A stretch of DNA of 64,000 nucleotides from Geosiphon pyriformis (Eukaryota > Glomeromycota > Glomeromycetes > Archaeosporales > Geosiphonaceae), in contig JAAOMT010000384.1 in the NCBI GenBank assembly GCA_016748015.1, forward strand, positions 181,503 to 245,502, read 5' to 3'. Positions 11,220 through 21,804 of the stretch are shown piece by piece. How positions within the stretch are numbered: position 1 is the first letter of the stretch; each line of letters starts with the position of its first letter. A model generated the notes under the pieces. It was not told the origin of the DNA. It saw nothing but the letters and a program-made list of their open reading frames with translations, and did no database searches. The position numbers were made by a program, and so were the translations under genes.

Positions 11220-12300
11220 CTGTAACAATATCAGCAACAATTCTAACAAGTTTGTGATTCATGCATTTTTTTTTTGTGTGTGCAGATTGGGCTCTCACTT
11301 TTTTTTTTGGTAGGCAATCAGCAGCTTTTAACACAGTCTTCTTGATTGTAAGCCACATCTGGTTTAGATCACTATTACTGTTATCTACTGATTTTCTTTG
11401 TGCTTCATTTATTAATTGATCATTTTTTCTTGCATAGATCTCTCATTGTACTCCAAATGCTTTTTTAACATCAATCATAGTTTTGATACTCTTCTTTCTT
11501 CCAGATCTAGATTTTTTAGTGTCTGCCAATATTCTGCCAGATCAAATGATTGTTACTACCACTTTGTGATCAGTGTTAAATGATTTATTAACATCAATCA
11601 CTCCAATGTTTGTGACTAGTGAAACTGTAACAATATTAGTAAACACATAGTCCAATCTTTTTTGTACTCTATTTGATGCCTATGTATCATCTGGGATGTT
11701 TGCTGCATACATTCTATGTGTATTCACCAGATTCATCTGTTGCAGTGGGACATTTTTTTTCTTTGTTTGTGGCAAATGTTTTTTCTAGTAATTTGGATGC
11801 CAGATCTTCATTCAAATCACCTTCCACTATGACTATTTTTTTTGTTTTGTACAATGTCTGCTAAAAGTTTTCTGATCTTTTTTGCTACTGTCTTTTCAGT
11901 GGTTGATTTTAAAGCAAACATGTACAGTCCAACTATGTATACACTTATCTTATCCCTAAATTTCAATACCAAATGTAATAGTCTTTCATAATAACCCCTA
12001 ATTATTTTTACATAGTAAGTCCAACATTTTTTTACCAGTATACTCACTTCAGTCTCTATTTGTTTCTCAGTGCTTGACTTCCAAAAGGTGTGATATTCCT
12101 CAGAGCCAAAAAACATCCCTTTTTTTTGAGTGGGTTCAGTTTAGTTTCTGTAATGACTACAAAGTCAAATTGTTTTTTTTTAATTCATTGTAGTACTTTT
12201 TCAGCTTTGCCAGAATTGTTAAGTTCTTTAACATTAATAGTTTCTATTTTCCAAGTATTATTATCAGCAATGTTCTGTTCTAAATTGAGGTTGGATGTAC
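11220..12300 (-). pseudogene. LINE-X(-) fragment: ORF2 endonuclease domain and linker
   Basis: Read on the minus strand from 12300 to 11220, it encodes the start of ORF2: FFGSEEYHTFWKSS, a GLYM segment, KIRKLLADIVQNK (11817-12116), then diverged DLNED-, LDYVFTD- and DHKVVV-like endonuclease motifs, and the linker MWLTIKKTVLKAADCLPKKK (~11355-11300). It is cut at 12300 by the Ty3-B2 LTR and at 11220 by Y2 poly(A). Several homopolymer runs are longer than in the other copies and shift the frame. Confidence 0.82.
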
Positions 12301-12936
12301 TGTTATGAGTTGGAGTAACAAGCTAATGGATAGCAAGGGAGAACAGGATTATAGGGTGATAAAAAAGATCAAAGGGAATTCAATTTCAAAGAGCAAATTG
12401 AATGAATATAGATTCAATATGCAAGATCAGTCTCATAAAATATCTCAGTCACTATACTTTTCAAAAAGATAACCAGAGAATCTGAAGGTAGAGGAATAGT
12501 CCATACTGTCAACAAATGATTACACCTGGTATAATTTTTTGCCTTATGTTAGCACTTTTAGAATTCAATATTAGGTATTAGATGTATTTTTCAGTCACAT
12601 TTTATTCAATAATCTTCAAATGCTGCAATTACATGTTTCAGAAAAAAAGTAGGAAATAACCAACAAGTAGTTTTTTATCCCAAGATGTTCAGATACTTGA
12701 AGGTAGAGAAAAGGAAATTAGTAATAAAAAAAGGATTGAGATGAAAGTTGTTATTTTATTTTATTTTATTTTTTTTTGATTCTTACATGCTTTTCTACAA
12801 CTAAGAGATTTATTACTTATATAGTTATCAAAAATGGTCAATGATCAGGTTAATAATCAGATCAATGATTATTTTCTAAAAATAGAGTGGCTAATTATAT
12901 GATAATTAATAAAAAGTGTAGGTTTCAACTGTAATA
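12301..12936 (-). repeat. Ty3-B2 3' LTR
   Basis: 636 bases, reverse complement of the B LTRs at 21805-22436, 28665-29305 and 49389-50018. The + strand ends are TGTTATGAGTTGGAG... and ...TTTCAACTGTAATA, so the usual TGTTA/TAACA ends are mutated at one side. The flank at 12297-12300 is GTAC and belongs to LINE-X(-), into which B2 appears to have inserted. Confidence 0.85.
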
Positions 12937-13630
12937 TCATTTTCTCCAAAGAGATTGAGCTTTAGTGAAATCAAGTTATTCATAGTGTAATCTATTTGAA
13001 GAGTTTTATCTAACTCAAAACTAACTAGTTTGTTGAAGTCTTTTGTGTATAAGATATATAATACTTGAGGCAAAATAAGTTTTGTATTTAAGAGGCCAAA
13101 TCTTTGTATTAGAGTTTTGGCTCTTTTAGCAATAGTTAAAACTCTTGAAACATCTAACCGTATAATGTCCAAAATTTCTGCTTGTATCTTTGAAGTTGTT
13201 TTCTTCATGAGTTTCATATCCTCTATAATTTCACTAAGATGACCATAGAGTTCTAATTGCCTTCCATATGACAAATTTTTGTCTATAGACAAGATTTCTT
13301 GAATTGTTTTTCCAATTATGCTGTTATACTTTCTAACAAATATTTATTCATTTTGCTACCAATTTTTTTTCTTCTGGTAGTAGTTTTCTTTGGTCTAATA
13401 ACAGTATGTGTTTTACTATGATCAGTTATAGTGGTCTGTTTTCCAATGGTCAGAGTAGCATTTGAATAGTTTTTGATCCAATACTTATGAAGAGTATAAA
13501 AGGCATTTTGAATGTTTTAATCCAAAAAATAATTATTTATGTCAATTAAAAATACCTCTGTTTTGGGAATAGTGCATTTATTTATACTTGATTTTTGCTG
13601 ATCATTTGAGTTGGTATTATCACAACAGGC
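12906..13630 (-). pseudogene. Ty3-B2 ORF3 (protein of unknown function), broken
   Basis: This is the same protein as ORF3 of B1 (28039-28695). The C-terminal 128 codons (13292-12906) are open, with segments LSYGRQLELYGHLSEI, VLTIAKRAKTLIQRFGLL and KDFNKLVSFELDKTL. The final residues (VETYTFY, stop) are encoded inside the LTR. The N-terminal part is present but broken: the start Met is ATA, a TAA replaces Gln in the LDQN segment, and a frameshift lies near 13330. Function unknown; no membrane segment or catalytic motif seen. Confidence 0.7.
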
Positions 13631-15163
13631 AGCCAATCAGGTCATTTATAATATTTTTTGAGTCATGTATCATGAACAGAATGATCATTGAAGATTGTTC
13701 TGATCTTGAAGAATATAAGAACCATTGTTCAAATCTTTGTTAACTATAAAGGGTCCTTTCCACTGGCTAGAAAATTTATCACCATAAACATTGTCTTTGT
13801 CAGAATATTATTCTAGTACCAAGTTACTAACACTTAAAGAAAGTGTTTTATAGATTTTTTTTTCTTAAGCTTTTTTTGGAACTGTTTTATCTTTTCAAAA
13901 GCAATTATTCATGCTTCTATCAAAGAGTTAAGAATGATATCAAGTCTTCTTTGCAAAATGTCTTTGTAATTTCTTATTGTGATCTCTTCAAAGGGTATTG
14001 TCTCAATGTTAGTTTCTATTGGTAGTGTTACAGATTAGAGTAACAAGTTAACAGATAGCAAAGGAGAACAGAATTGTAGGGTGATAGAAATAATCAAAGG
14101 GGAATTCAACTTTAAAGAGCAAATTGAATGAGTATGGATTCAATGTGTGAGATTAGTCTTATAAAATATTTTAGTCGCTATTCTTTTTAAAGGTAACTGA
14201 AAAATTTGAAGGTAGAGGAATAGTCTGTACTGTTAACAATTGATTACCACTAGTATAATTCTATGTCTTACATTGGTGCTCTTAGAATTCAATATCAGGT
14301 ATTAACTTGTGCTTTTCAGTCACGTTTATTCAAATAATCTTCAAATGCTACAATTATATACATCAAAAAAAGGCCAACAAGTAATCTTTTATCTTTAAGA
14401 TGTTTAGATACTTGAAGGTAGGAAAAGAGAAATTAGCAATAAGAAAAGGATTGAGATGAAAGTTGTTATTTTATTTATTCTTTATTATTCAAATGCTTGT
14501 TATTACATGCTTTTCTACAGCTAAGAGATTCATTGCTTATATAGCTATTAAAAGTGGTCAATGATCAGGTCAATAATCACTTTTTAAAAATAGTATGGCT
14601 AATCATATAACATCAGTAGCTAATACATGTGATAATTAATAAGAAGTATAGGTCTTAACCATAACAGTAGTATTGTTATGTGTTCATAGAACAGATAAAA
14701 AAGTTCATAACTTGTTATGTTATGATTTACAATTCTATAAGCAAACAAAGCTGAAGACAATACTTTGTCTCATAAATTTGTTTTTTTACTGGTTTTGGCT
14801 AGGGTTTCACATAATGTTCTATTGAAATGTTCTACTAGATCATTTGTTTGGGGGTAATAAGAAAAGGAAAGTTTATAACATATTCCCATTTTTTTACAAA
14901 GTTCTTCAACCAGTGTACTGAGAAAAGCTCTTCCTCTATCAGATAAAAGTTATTTGGAGCAATCATGATGGCAAATAATATTTTTATAAATGAAATTGGC
15001 TATTAAGACTGCTGTTTGGTCAGAAGTGGCTTTTGCTTCTACCCACTTTGTAAAATAGTCAGTAGCTGTGATAATGTATCTGTTGCCATCAAGAGTTATT
15101 GTTAAAGATCCAACAACATCTATACCAATTCTGTCAAATGGTTGACCAATAAAGATTGGATAG
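13631..15163 (-). pseudogene. Ty3-B2 pol: integrase core and C-terminal part
   Basis: On the minus strand it starts at the GQPFDRIGIDVVG segment (Asp 1, ~15110). TDYFTKWVEAKATSDQT and the second Asp region follow (~14940). LVEHFNRTL at ~14835 keeps the catalytic Glu, unlike B1 where it is Lys. The region continues to the GPY/F-like segment (~13850-13740) and the pol stop. A solo B LTR (14026-14666) interrupts the C-terminal portion. The N-terminal zinc-binding part of the same integrase is at 40777-41178, beyond LINE1. Confidence 0.82.
14026..14666 (-). repeat. Solo Ty3-B LTR inside B2 integrase, TSD GTAG
   Basis: 641 bases, starting TGTTACAG and ending CCATAACA on the + strand (reverse orientation of the LTR). 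Flanked by a perfect 4-base duplication GTAG (14022-14025 and 14667-14670). Integrase coding sequence resumes directly on both sides. No internal Ty3-B sequence is present, so this is a solo LTR left by LTR-LTR recombination. Confidence 0.9.
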
Positions 15164-15286
15164 GACTTTTTTTTTTTTTTTGACTGCTACCACACAATTT
15201 ACTACGCCTCAAATTTAAAAAATAAGTTTTTGCAAAGAAATCTTTAACTGAAATATATTATTATTACTATTACAACAGACTTAAAA
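15164..15286 (+). promoter_or_regulatory. LINE-X 5' end / short 5' UTR
   Basis: About 110 bases precede the open frame of ORF1. TTTGACTGCTACCA at 15179, TTTTTGCAAAGA(A/G)ATCTTTAA and ACTTAAAAGTGTCTGA are shared with LINE2 (43767-43862) and LINE3 (64000-63894). An internal promoter must lie here or in ORF1 if LINE-X is transcribed autonomously, but no specific promoter motif is recognised. The extra T-run at 15167-15178 lies between the target duplication and the conserved 5' end. Confidence 0.45.
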
Positions 15287-17563
15287 GTGTCTGATAACAA
15301 AGTCAACAATGAAGTGACAACAGTCATGCAAAGAAGTACAAGTGTAGATACTATTGATAGTGAATACCAAGTGGAAAGGAACATAACTTCTACTACTGAA
15401 GAAGAAGACATTAATGCTAATTCACAAAATTCATCAACTGTGGAAACTGCCAGACCTATTATGCCTCCATTTAGATTTAAAACTACCAATAGGCCATTTG
15501 GAAGTGTAAACACAAGTAATGGAGATGATACACCTTTTAGAATAGCCAACACATCAAAAAGAACAGCTCCACATAGGAGAGCGGTAGACTTTTCTCTGAT
15601 AACAGCTAACAGATTAGAGAAAAAGGCCAACAAAAAATACAGACACTTTGGAAGATTAAGCATAAAAGGGCTAACTGAGAAATTCACCCAAATATTTGAA
15701 GAAGACTTACCCAAAACCACATCTGTTTGAACCAATAACTTTGTCTTATAACCAATGTTCAACAAAGAAGGAAATAGCAACAAATTTCAAATGAAAGCTT
15801 GGACTGGTGAAAAAGGGGCCTCAAAGTCCCTAAGAAAAATAGATGAACCATCCAAAGTGCCTAAAAAAGACAGAAACAAAGCTGTACAAATAGAAGCAGC
15901 TCTAAGAAAGTGCAATCCTGATATTTTGGATAGAATCAACAGAGGAAATTCTGCATTAGAGAATGAAAAACAAATGGACAATCCATTTGATACAAACAGA
16001 GATAAGCCTAATGCAGATGATGTCACAGAAAACATGGAAGACTCTGAATCAAGCCTATCAAGCAGAATGGCTAGTTCAAGTCCAGAACAATATAGTAGTA
16101 GATTACTTGGCAAAAAACCCATGCTTATCGAAGCAAACCAGAAGGAAAAATGGAGAACAGTGATCCATGAGACCAAAAAGTATGTACTTTTTGTACAAGC
16201 ATTAGATATACCTAAAAAAATCATGAGAAAGAAAATGGGATGGATCTATGATCTCTTGGGAGATGTCAGGTACCTTTTGGAGGCTGTAATAGCTAGAAAC
16301 CAAGAAATAAGAATGGATTTTTTTCAAGTGGCTGGAAAAGACCAAGCCAGAAAAATTCTGGCAAATAATAAAATTGAATCATTTTTGATGACTACTGATG
16401 GCGTCAACATCCAAATGGCTGGTCAAAAAAAAGTCCTAGTAAGAGATATTCCCTTGGGCATCTCTGACAAAGAGGTGGGGGCTGCTATGAAAAAATTTGG
16501 TGAGGTCAAAAAAATTCAAATCAGAGTGGCTAGCAAATGGCAATCAACAGTGGTTGAATATAACAACCAAAAAGAAGCAACAAAAGCTGTAGATCAATGG
16601 TCAACCATGGTTAGGAAAGATGCAGTCAGAATTTACCCAATAATTAGAACTCAAAAGATCATTGAGCAGAAAAAAACCTGGGAAGCTAAATTGGTAGACC
16701 TACCACAAAACTATACTGCTTACTATTTGAGCACTACTTTGGACCAAATCAGAGCCTGATCTTGCTTCATCCCAAGAACTAGTAAAAATTACACAAGAAT
16801 GGACTGTGCCTATGTAGAATTTGACAGTAAAGCTAGCTGCAACAATGCCACTAAAAAGCCCTTGGTAATTGGTGACACACTGGTCTACTGGGTGCCTATT
16901 GATGCTAAAGAGTGCCACTTCTGTTACCAGGTAGGACATTTGGTCTTAAAATGTCCAACCCTGCATAAGAAAAAAGAAGAAAATACCAAGAAAGTTACTA
17001 ACAATATTAAGTTGACAAAACTGTATGTTAAGAGAAATGTTCCAAAGGAAAACATCAAGGCTTTTGGTAGAAGATTATATGCTAATATGGCTGCACTCAG
17101 ACTGCCCCATAACTGGAATAACACCAATCTAAACAATACTCAGAAATCTGGTCCACAAGTGAACAATAGGGAAAAACAATCAAAAAAAGGAGTTAACCAA
17201 CCATAAAAGAGTAAAATTGATGAACTAAGACAGCAGGTCAATGAAATGACAAAACTGCTGAATGCAGTTGTTGCCAAACTTAAAGTGACAATAGAGAAAA
17301 ATAAAAAAGTAATAGTTACTCAACAGCCAAGTAACACCTCAGAAAAAAAAGAAGTGGTAGAAATTGGGTTATCAAGCCAAAGTACTACATTGAAATCTAC
17401 TCCAGCAGGAAAAAAAGAGGCATACAACCCAGAATTGGAAATCAAAGAAATTAAAAAAACTTTGGAACCCATTCTGGAGTTACTGAAGCAAGTGAAAAAA
17501 CAGAGTAGCTGGAGCAGTTCTACTGCTGAAGAATCTAAATCTATGGAAACAAATGATGTGTAG
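15287..17563 (+). pseudogene. LINE1 ORF1: RRM + CCHC protein of LINE-X
   Basis: One frame of ~758 codons without frameshifts, broken only by four in-frame stops (15728, 15749, 16757, 17204), all where LINE2/LINE3 have Gln or Trp. Order: disordered N-terminus; KFQMKAWTGEKG (~15785); RRM-like region at ~16430-16640 (KVLVRDIPLGISDKEVGAAM, VRKDAVRIYPI); zinc knuckle CHFCYQVGHLVLKC at ~16915-16955 (C-x2-C-x4-H-x4-C); coiled-coil-like KIDELRQQVNEMTKLL (~17215); C-terminus. The region opens at a GTG conserved in all copies; the first ATG in frame is 15326, so the start is uncertain. It would bind element RNA. ORF1 and ORF2 overlap by ATGTGTAG. Confidence 0.85.
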
Positions 17564-17965
17564 CATACCTGATTCCAACATAGAACAAAACTACTCCAAT
17601 AATAACACTTGGAAAATTGGTACTGTTAATGTTAGAGGGCTTAATAATTCTGGTAAAGCTAAAGAGGTGCTATGTTAGGTTATTGAAGAACAATTTGACT
17701 TTGTGATTGTCACTAAAACTAAAATAACTCCAACAAAAGAAAAGGGTGTATTTTTTGGTTCTGATAAATATCATGTCTTTTGGAAATCAAGTACAGAGAA
17801 ACAAATGAGAACTGGTGTTGATATACTGGTCAAAAAATGTTGGATACACCATGTAGAAACAATCAAGGTGTTTTATGAAAGGTTATTGCATTTGGGGTTG
17901 AAATTTAGAGGAAGAATAAGTGTACACATAGTAGGACTGTACATGCTTGCTTCCAAAGTGCCTAC
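17556..17965 (+). pseudogene. LINE1 ORF2, first part: AP-endonuclease N-terminus
   Basis: Starts at ATG 17556, eight bases before the end of ORF1. NTWKIGTVNVRGLNNSGKA is the first endonuclease motif (Asn), FVIVTKTKI replaces the usual (T/S)ET with TKT, and FWKSS and HIVGLYM follow. A TAG at ~17676 replaces Gln/Trp. The domain nicks target DNA to prime reverse transcription. It stops at 17965 where Ty3-A2 begins; the next codons are found at 36209, 18.2 kb away. Confidence 0.85.
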
Positions 17966-18938
17966 TGTTACTGGAGGTTTTTGGTCTCTTCTTAGCTCTT
18001 GTATGTTTGTTGTAATACTGTTAATTCACAATTATGGGAAGTGTTTGAACCTTTGATAACTGAATTTATCTTCAAATTATCTCCTATAATTTGAACTGTT
18101 GGGCTTATAAGTAGAATGGCCAATTCCATACCAGTTGCTTTGTGTAGTTACATTGTAGCAAACATCAACTCTTTCCCAGGAATTGCTTGTCTGGAAGCTC
18201 ACTAAAAATGTGTAGTTACTTTGCTGTGAAAGTCAACTTTTCTACAGGAATCTCGTCTGTAGGCTACCCTAATGATTATAATAAGAAAATAAAAGAAAAA
18301 AAATAAAAGAAATGTAAAAGAAATAGAATTCTATCAAGGGAAACGTTTTCTATTCAGGCCTGAAGTCACTAACAGTTTACTGAAATTGGTAGCTAATCAA
18401 TTTCAAAATGTTAGTTGGGTTTTGGAGATTTTCCAAGTGTAATAATTAAAGAATTTGGTTTTTTGAATTATTTGATATTTATTTCTTTTTGTGTGTGTAA
18501 AAATGGTTCTAAGAGATAAATCTAAAGTAAGATACATTTTTTCAAAGAGAGAAGCTCTTCTTTTATACAACTTGTCATAATATTATTCTATGAACTTGAA
18601 CTTTGCTCTTTTCTATAATTTCGTTGAACTAAAGATATATTTTGGTGAACTACAAGTTATTTCTGCAAACTATTAAATATTTCAGTGAACTATCAATTAT
18701 TTTGGCAAATTTCTACAAATTTCGGCAAACTCTTAAATATTACATATTTCAGAGTATTGTATGATTAATCATCGCAATTAGGTTATATTTATGTTATATA
18801 CAAATTGGATTATTAATTAAACAATAATTTCAGATATTTTGTTAAATGTAATAAGTGATAATTTGAAATGCTAATTAATAATAAAAATTATAAGAGTAAT
18901 TTCATGCTAAGCAATATCTCTTATTTTGTCTGGTAACA
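17966..18938 (-). repeat. Ty3-A2 3' LTR
   Basis: 973 bases. + strand ends are TGTTACTGGAGG and TCTGGTAACA, giving TGTTA...TAACA termini. On the minus strand it contains TTGTATAAAAGAAGAGCTTC (TATA-like TATAAAAG), consistent with a promoter in the LTR. It carries a ~20-base stretch (near 18000) that the 5' LTR lacks. ORF3 reads into it to 18907. Confidence 0.9.
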
Positions 18939-19584
18939 TAACCTCCTCCTTAAGACTGAGCTCCATCGAAGTCCAAGTACTGTCTGTAATTTCCAGATAA
19001 TAATCCAAAATTATTGAAGAAATTTGGTCTGAAAATTGTTGAAATTTCAGTTCTGTAAGTTTTCCAATGTATTGAATCTTTAAAGGTTGTAAAATTGGGT
19101 TTTGTAGTACGTTTTCACAGATGTGGAATAGGTCATAAAGTCTAAGAGCAGCTCTGAGCCTGTAGCGACTGTTTGTTGATCCAGCTGTTGTCTTAAATTT
19201 GTTGTGGAGTTGTTTCTGAATAGCTTCTTTTGTGAGGTTTGCTGTTGTAAGTTCCAGTTTCTGTTCATAGAGTGTTTTTCCAATGTGAAAATATCAATAT
19301 ATTGGAGTATAGTTATAGTTTTTTTTATTAAGACACAGTTGAAGTTTTTGTTGAATAATAGCATTTGGTGGAATACTAATAGGAGTGAGCATTAAGTTTT
19401 CTCTTAAAGCAAGCTTTAAAAGTTCTGGCAGGTAAATTCCAGAATAACTTCTTGTGTTCTTCTTATATGGGTGATATTTTCGTGAATTTGGGGCTAAATT
19501 TGTAACTACTTCTGTTTGGGTATAATTAATGTGGTTTCCAGTAACAGTAATAGATAATTTGGGTATTGTTTTTAAAGCTAACAT
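18907..19584 (-). pseudogene. Ty3-A2 ORF3: extra ORF after integrase ending in the LTR
   Basis: From ATG 19584 (MLALKTIPKLSITVTG) the frame runs 226 codons to TAG at 18909-18907, 32 bases inside the LTR. It is broken by a TGA at ~19294 (Arg codon in A1). Segments: YLPELLKLALRENL, IIQQKLQLCLNKKNYNY, YRYFHIGKTLYEQKLEL, STNSRYRLRAALRLYDL, YIGKLTELKFQQFSDQ, and the end ELSLKEEVMLPDKIRDIA. The match to A1 ORF3 is clear. Ty3-B ORF3 shows the same order of LTxG/TIT, IxxxPxxxI, KxLxY, Y(G/R)xxxE(I/L)xL and (E/D)VM at the LTR boundary. No known family recognised; no signal peptide or membrane helix seen. Confidence 0.72.
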
Positions 19585-19746
19585 TAGTTTTTGGGATAAT
19601 TGTTAAATGTTTTAAGGAATCGTTATTATAAGAGATTTGAAATAAAAGAAAATTATTTTTGATGTATGGGTTTTTATGTTATTTTTGCTTTGTTTTTGTG
19701 AGATTGTTTCTAAATTATAGGAGATAACTATAATAATAAATTTAAG

Positions 19747-21804
19747 TTAAGTGTTCAAGTTGGGAGGTTGTTTAATGACAACTATTGGTTCTAAATTTTA
19801 GGGAATATCTTCAGGATTGATTACAGGAGAATGTGTACCAATTTGTGGAATTAATGGTTCAGAATTGTTTCTGGAATTATAGTGTTTCAAACAATCTCCA
19901 TGTGCAACTTTTACTAAGATTTTGTCATCAAGTCTTAGCTTGTATGATCCATTGCCTAGGACTTCATGAATAAAAAATGGTCCATCCTATTTATTTTCAA
20001 ATTTTCCACTCCATTGTTTTTCAGCTTTAGTTCTGTGTAAGAGAACTTTGTTTCCGATTTTAAATTTATTGGTAACTGGAGGCAATTTGTTGTCATGCTG
20101 TTCTTTTTGTTAAGCTTGAGAGTGTTTAATATGGGTGGCTGCTATTTGTTGTTTTCCTTTCAATGTACTAAGCAGAGTGTAGTATTACTGGAGGTTTTTA
20201 GTCTCTTCTTAGCTCTTGTATGTTTGTTGTAATGCTGTTAATTCACAACTATAAGAAGTGTTTGAACCTCCAATAACTGAATTTATCTTTAAATTATCTC
20301 TTATAATTTGAATTGCTGGGCTTATAAGTGGAATGACCAATTTTATGCCAGTTGCTTTGTGTAGTTACATTGTAGTAAATGTCAACTCTTTCCCAGGAAT
20401 TGCTTGTCTGAAAGCTCACTAAAAATGTGTAGTTACTTTGCTATAAAAGTCAACTCTTCTACAGAAATCTTGTCTGTAGGTTACCCAAATGATTATAATA
20501 AGAAAATAAAAGAAAAATAAAAGAAATGTAAAAGAAAATTGAATTCTGTCAAGGAAATTGTTTTCAATCCAGGCCTGGAGTCACTAACAGTTTATTGAAA
20601 TTGGTAACTAATCAATTTCAAAATGTTAGTTGGGTTTTGAGAATTTTCCAAGTGCAATAATTTAAAGAATTTGGTTTTTCGAATTATTTGATATTTATTT
20701 TGTTTTTGTGTGTAAAAGATGATTCTAATTGTTAAATCTGAAGTAAGATATAATTTCTTGAAGAGAAAAGCTCTTCTTTTATACAACTTGTCATAACACT
20801 ATTCTATAAACTTGAACTTTGCTTTTTTCTACAATTTTGCTGAACTAAAGATACATTTTAGTGAACTACAAGTTATTTCTGTGAACTATTAGATATTTCA
20901 GTGAACTATTAATTATTTTGGTGAATTTCTACAAATTTTGGTGAACTTTTTGAATGTTACATAGTTCGGGGTATTGCATGATTGATCATCGCAATTAAGT
21001 TACATTTATGTTATGTGCAAATTGGATTATTAATTAAATAATAATTTCGGATATTTTGCTAATGTAATAAGTGATAATTTGAACAATAATATATGCTAAT
21101 TAATGATAGAAATTATAAAGATAATTTCATGCTAAATAATATCTCTAATTTTGTCTGGTAACAGTAGGCTCTTTGTTGTAGTGTTTTCTGAAAGTTGTTT
21201 TTATTAATTGGTTGTACTGGGTATGTTTCTATTGTGAAACTAATTGGTAACGTTGCTGTTCTTCTGTAGGTTAAATCAAATGGTGTGTATTTTGTGGTAT
21301 CTTGTTTTAGTGTTCTATATGCTAGTAACACTGATGGAATAAAGAGATCTCATTCTTGCTCAAAATCAGTTGAGACTTTGGCTAATGATTCATACAATGT
21401 TCTGTTAAAATGTTTTACAAATCTATTTGTTTGTAGATAATAGAACAAAGATAATGGTCTTTTAAAATTAAATTGTCCACAAATTTCCTGGATTAAATTG
21501 TTTACGAAATGTGTTCCTTGATCAGATAAAAGGTGTATTGGACATTCATGTCTACAAATAATGTTTTCATAGATGAAGTTTGCTACTGATTTCACATCTG
21601 CTCATTGAATAGCTCTGGTTTCAGGCCATTTGGTGAAATAGTTTATAGCTATTGCAATATAACGGTTTTCTTGGTTTGTGATAGAGAGTGGTCTGACTAA
21701 ATCAATACCAACTCAGTCAAAAGACTGTCCAACTTTAATTGGGTTTAAAAGTTCTGTAGGACGAGTTCCTTCTCTTCTTTGACAACTATCACAAGACTTA
21801 ATGT
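19747..21804 (-). pseudogene. Ty3-A2 pol: integrase core and C-terminus, split by a solo LTR
   Basis: Reading from 21804: Asp 1 in the GQSFD-V-IDLVRPL segment (~21720), HLLSDQGTHF with the second Asp (~21530), then RFVKHFNRTLYESLAK (~21410), where the catalytic Glu has become Lys. The frame is cut at 21164 by a solo A LTR and resumes at 20182 with STLKGKQQIAATH, KIGNKVLLHRTKAEKQWSGKFE and the GPY/F-like end. The pol stop is at 19749-19747. The N-terminal zinc-binding part is at 29306-29660, on the other side of Ty3-B1. Confidence 0.85.
20183..21163 (-). repeat. Solo Ty3-A LTR inside A2 integrase, TSD GTAG
   Basis: 981 bases, + strand ends TATTACTGGAGG (mutated from TGTTACTGG) and TCTGGTAACA. 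Perfect 4-base duplication GTAG at 20179-20182 and 21164-21167. Integrase codons continue across it when compared with A1 (around 3095). It therefore inserted into A2 after A2 arrived, then lost its internal part by LTR recombination. Confidence 0.9.

Noticed and set aside
11164-11358. Small ORF ending in a Phe run near 11220-11300 as a gene.
   Set aside because: It is LINE-X linker sequence on the minus strand running through an expanded T-run into Y2 poly(A).
13651-15163. Chromodomain at the end of the Ty3 integrases (chromovirus type).
   Set aside because: After the GPY/F-like segment both families stop or pass to ORF3; no chromodomain-like aromatic residues or fold pattern is visible.
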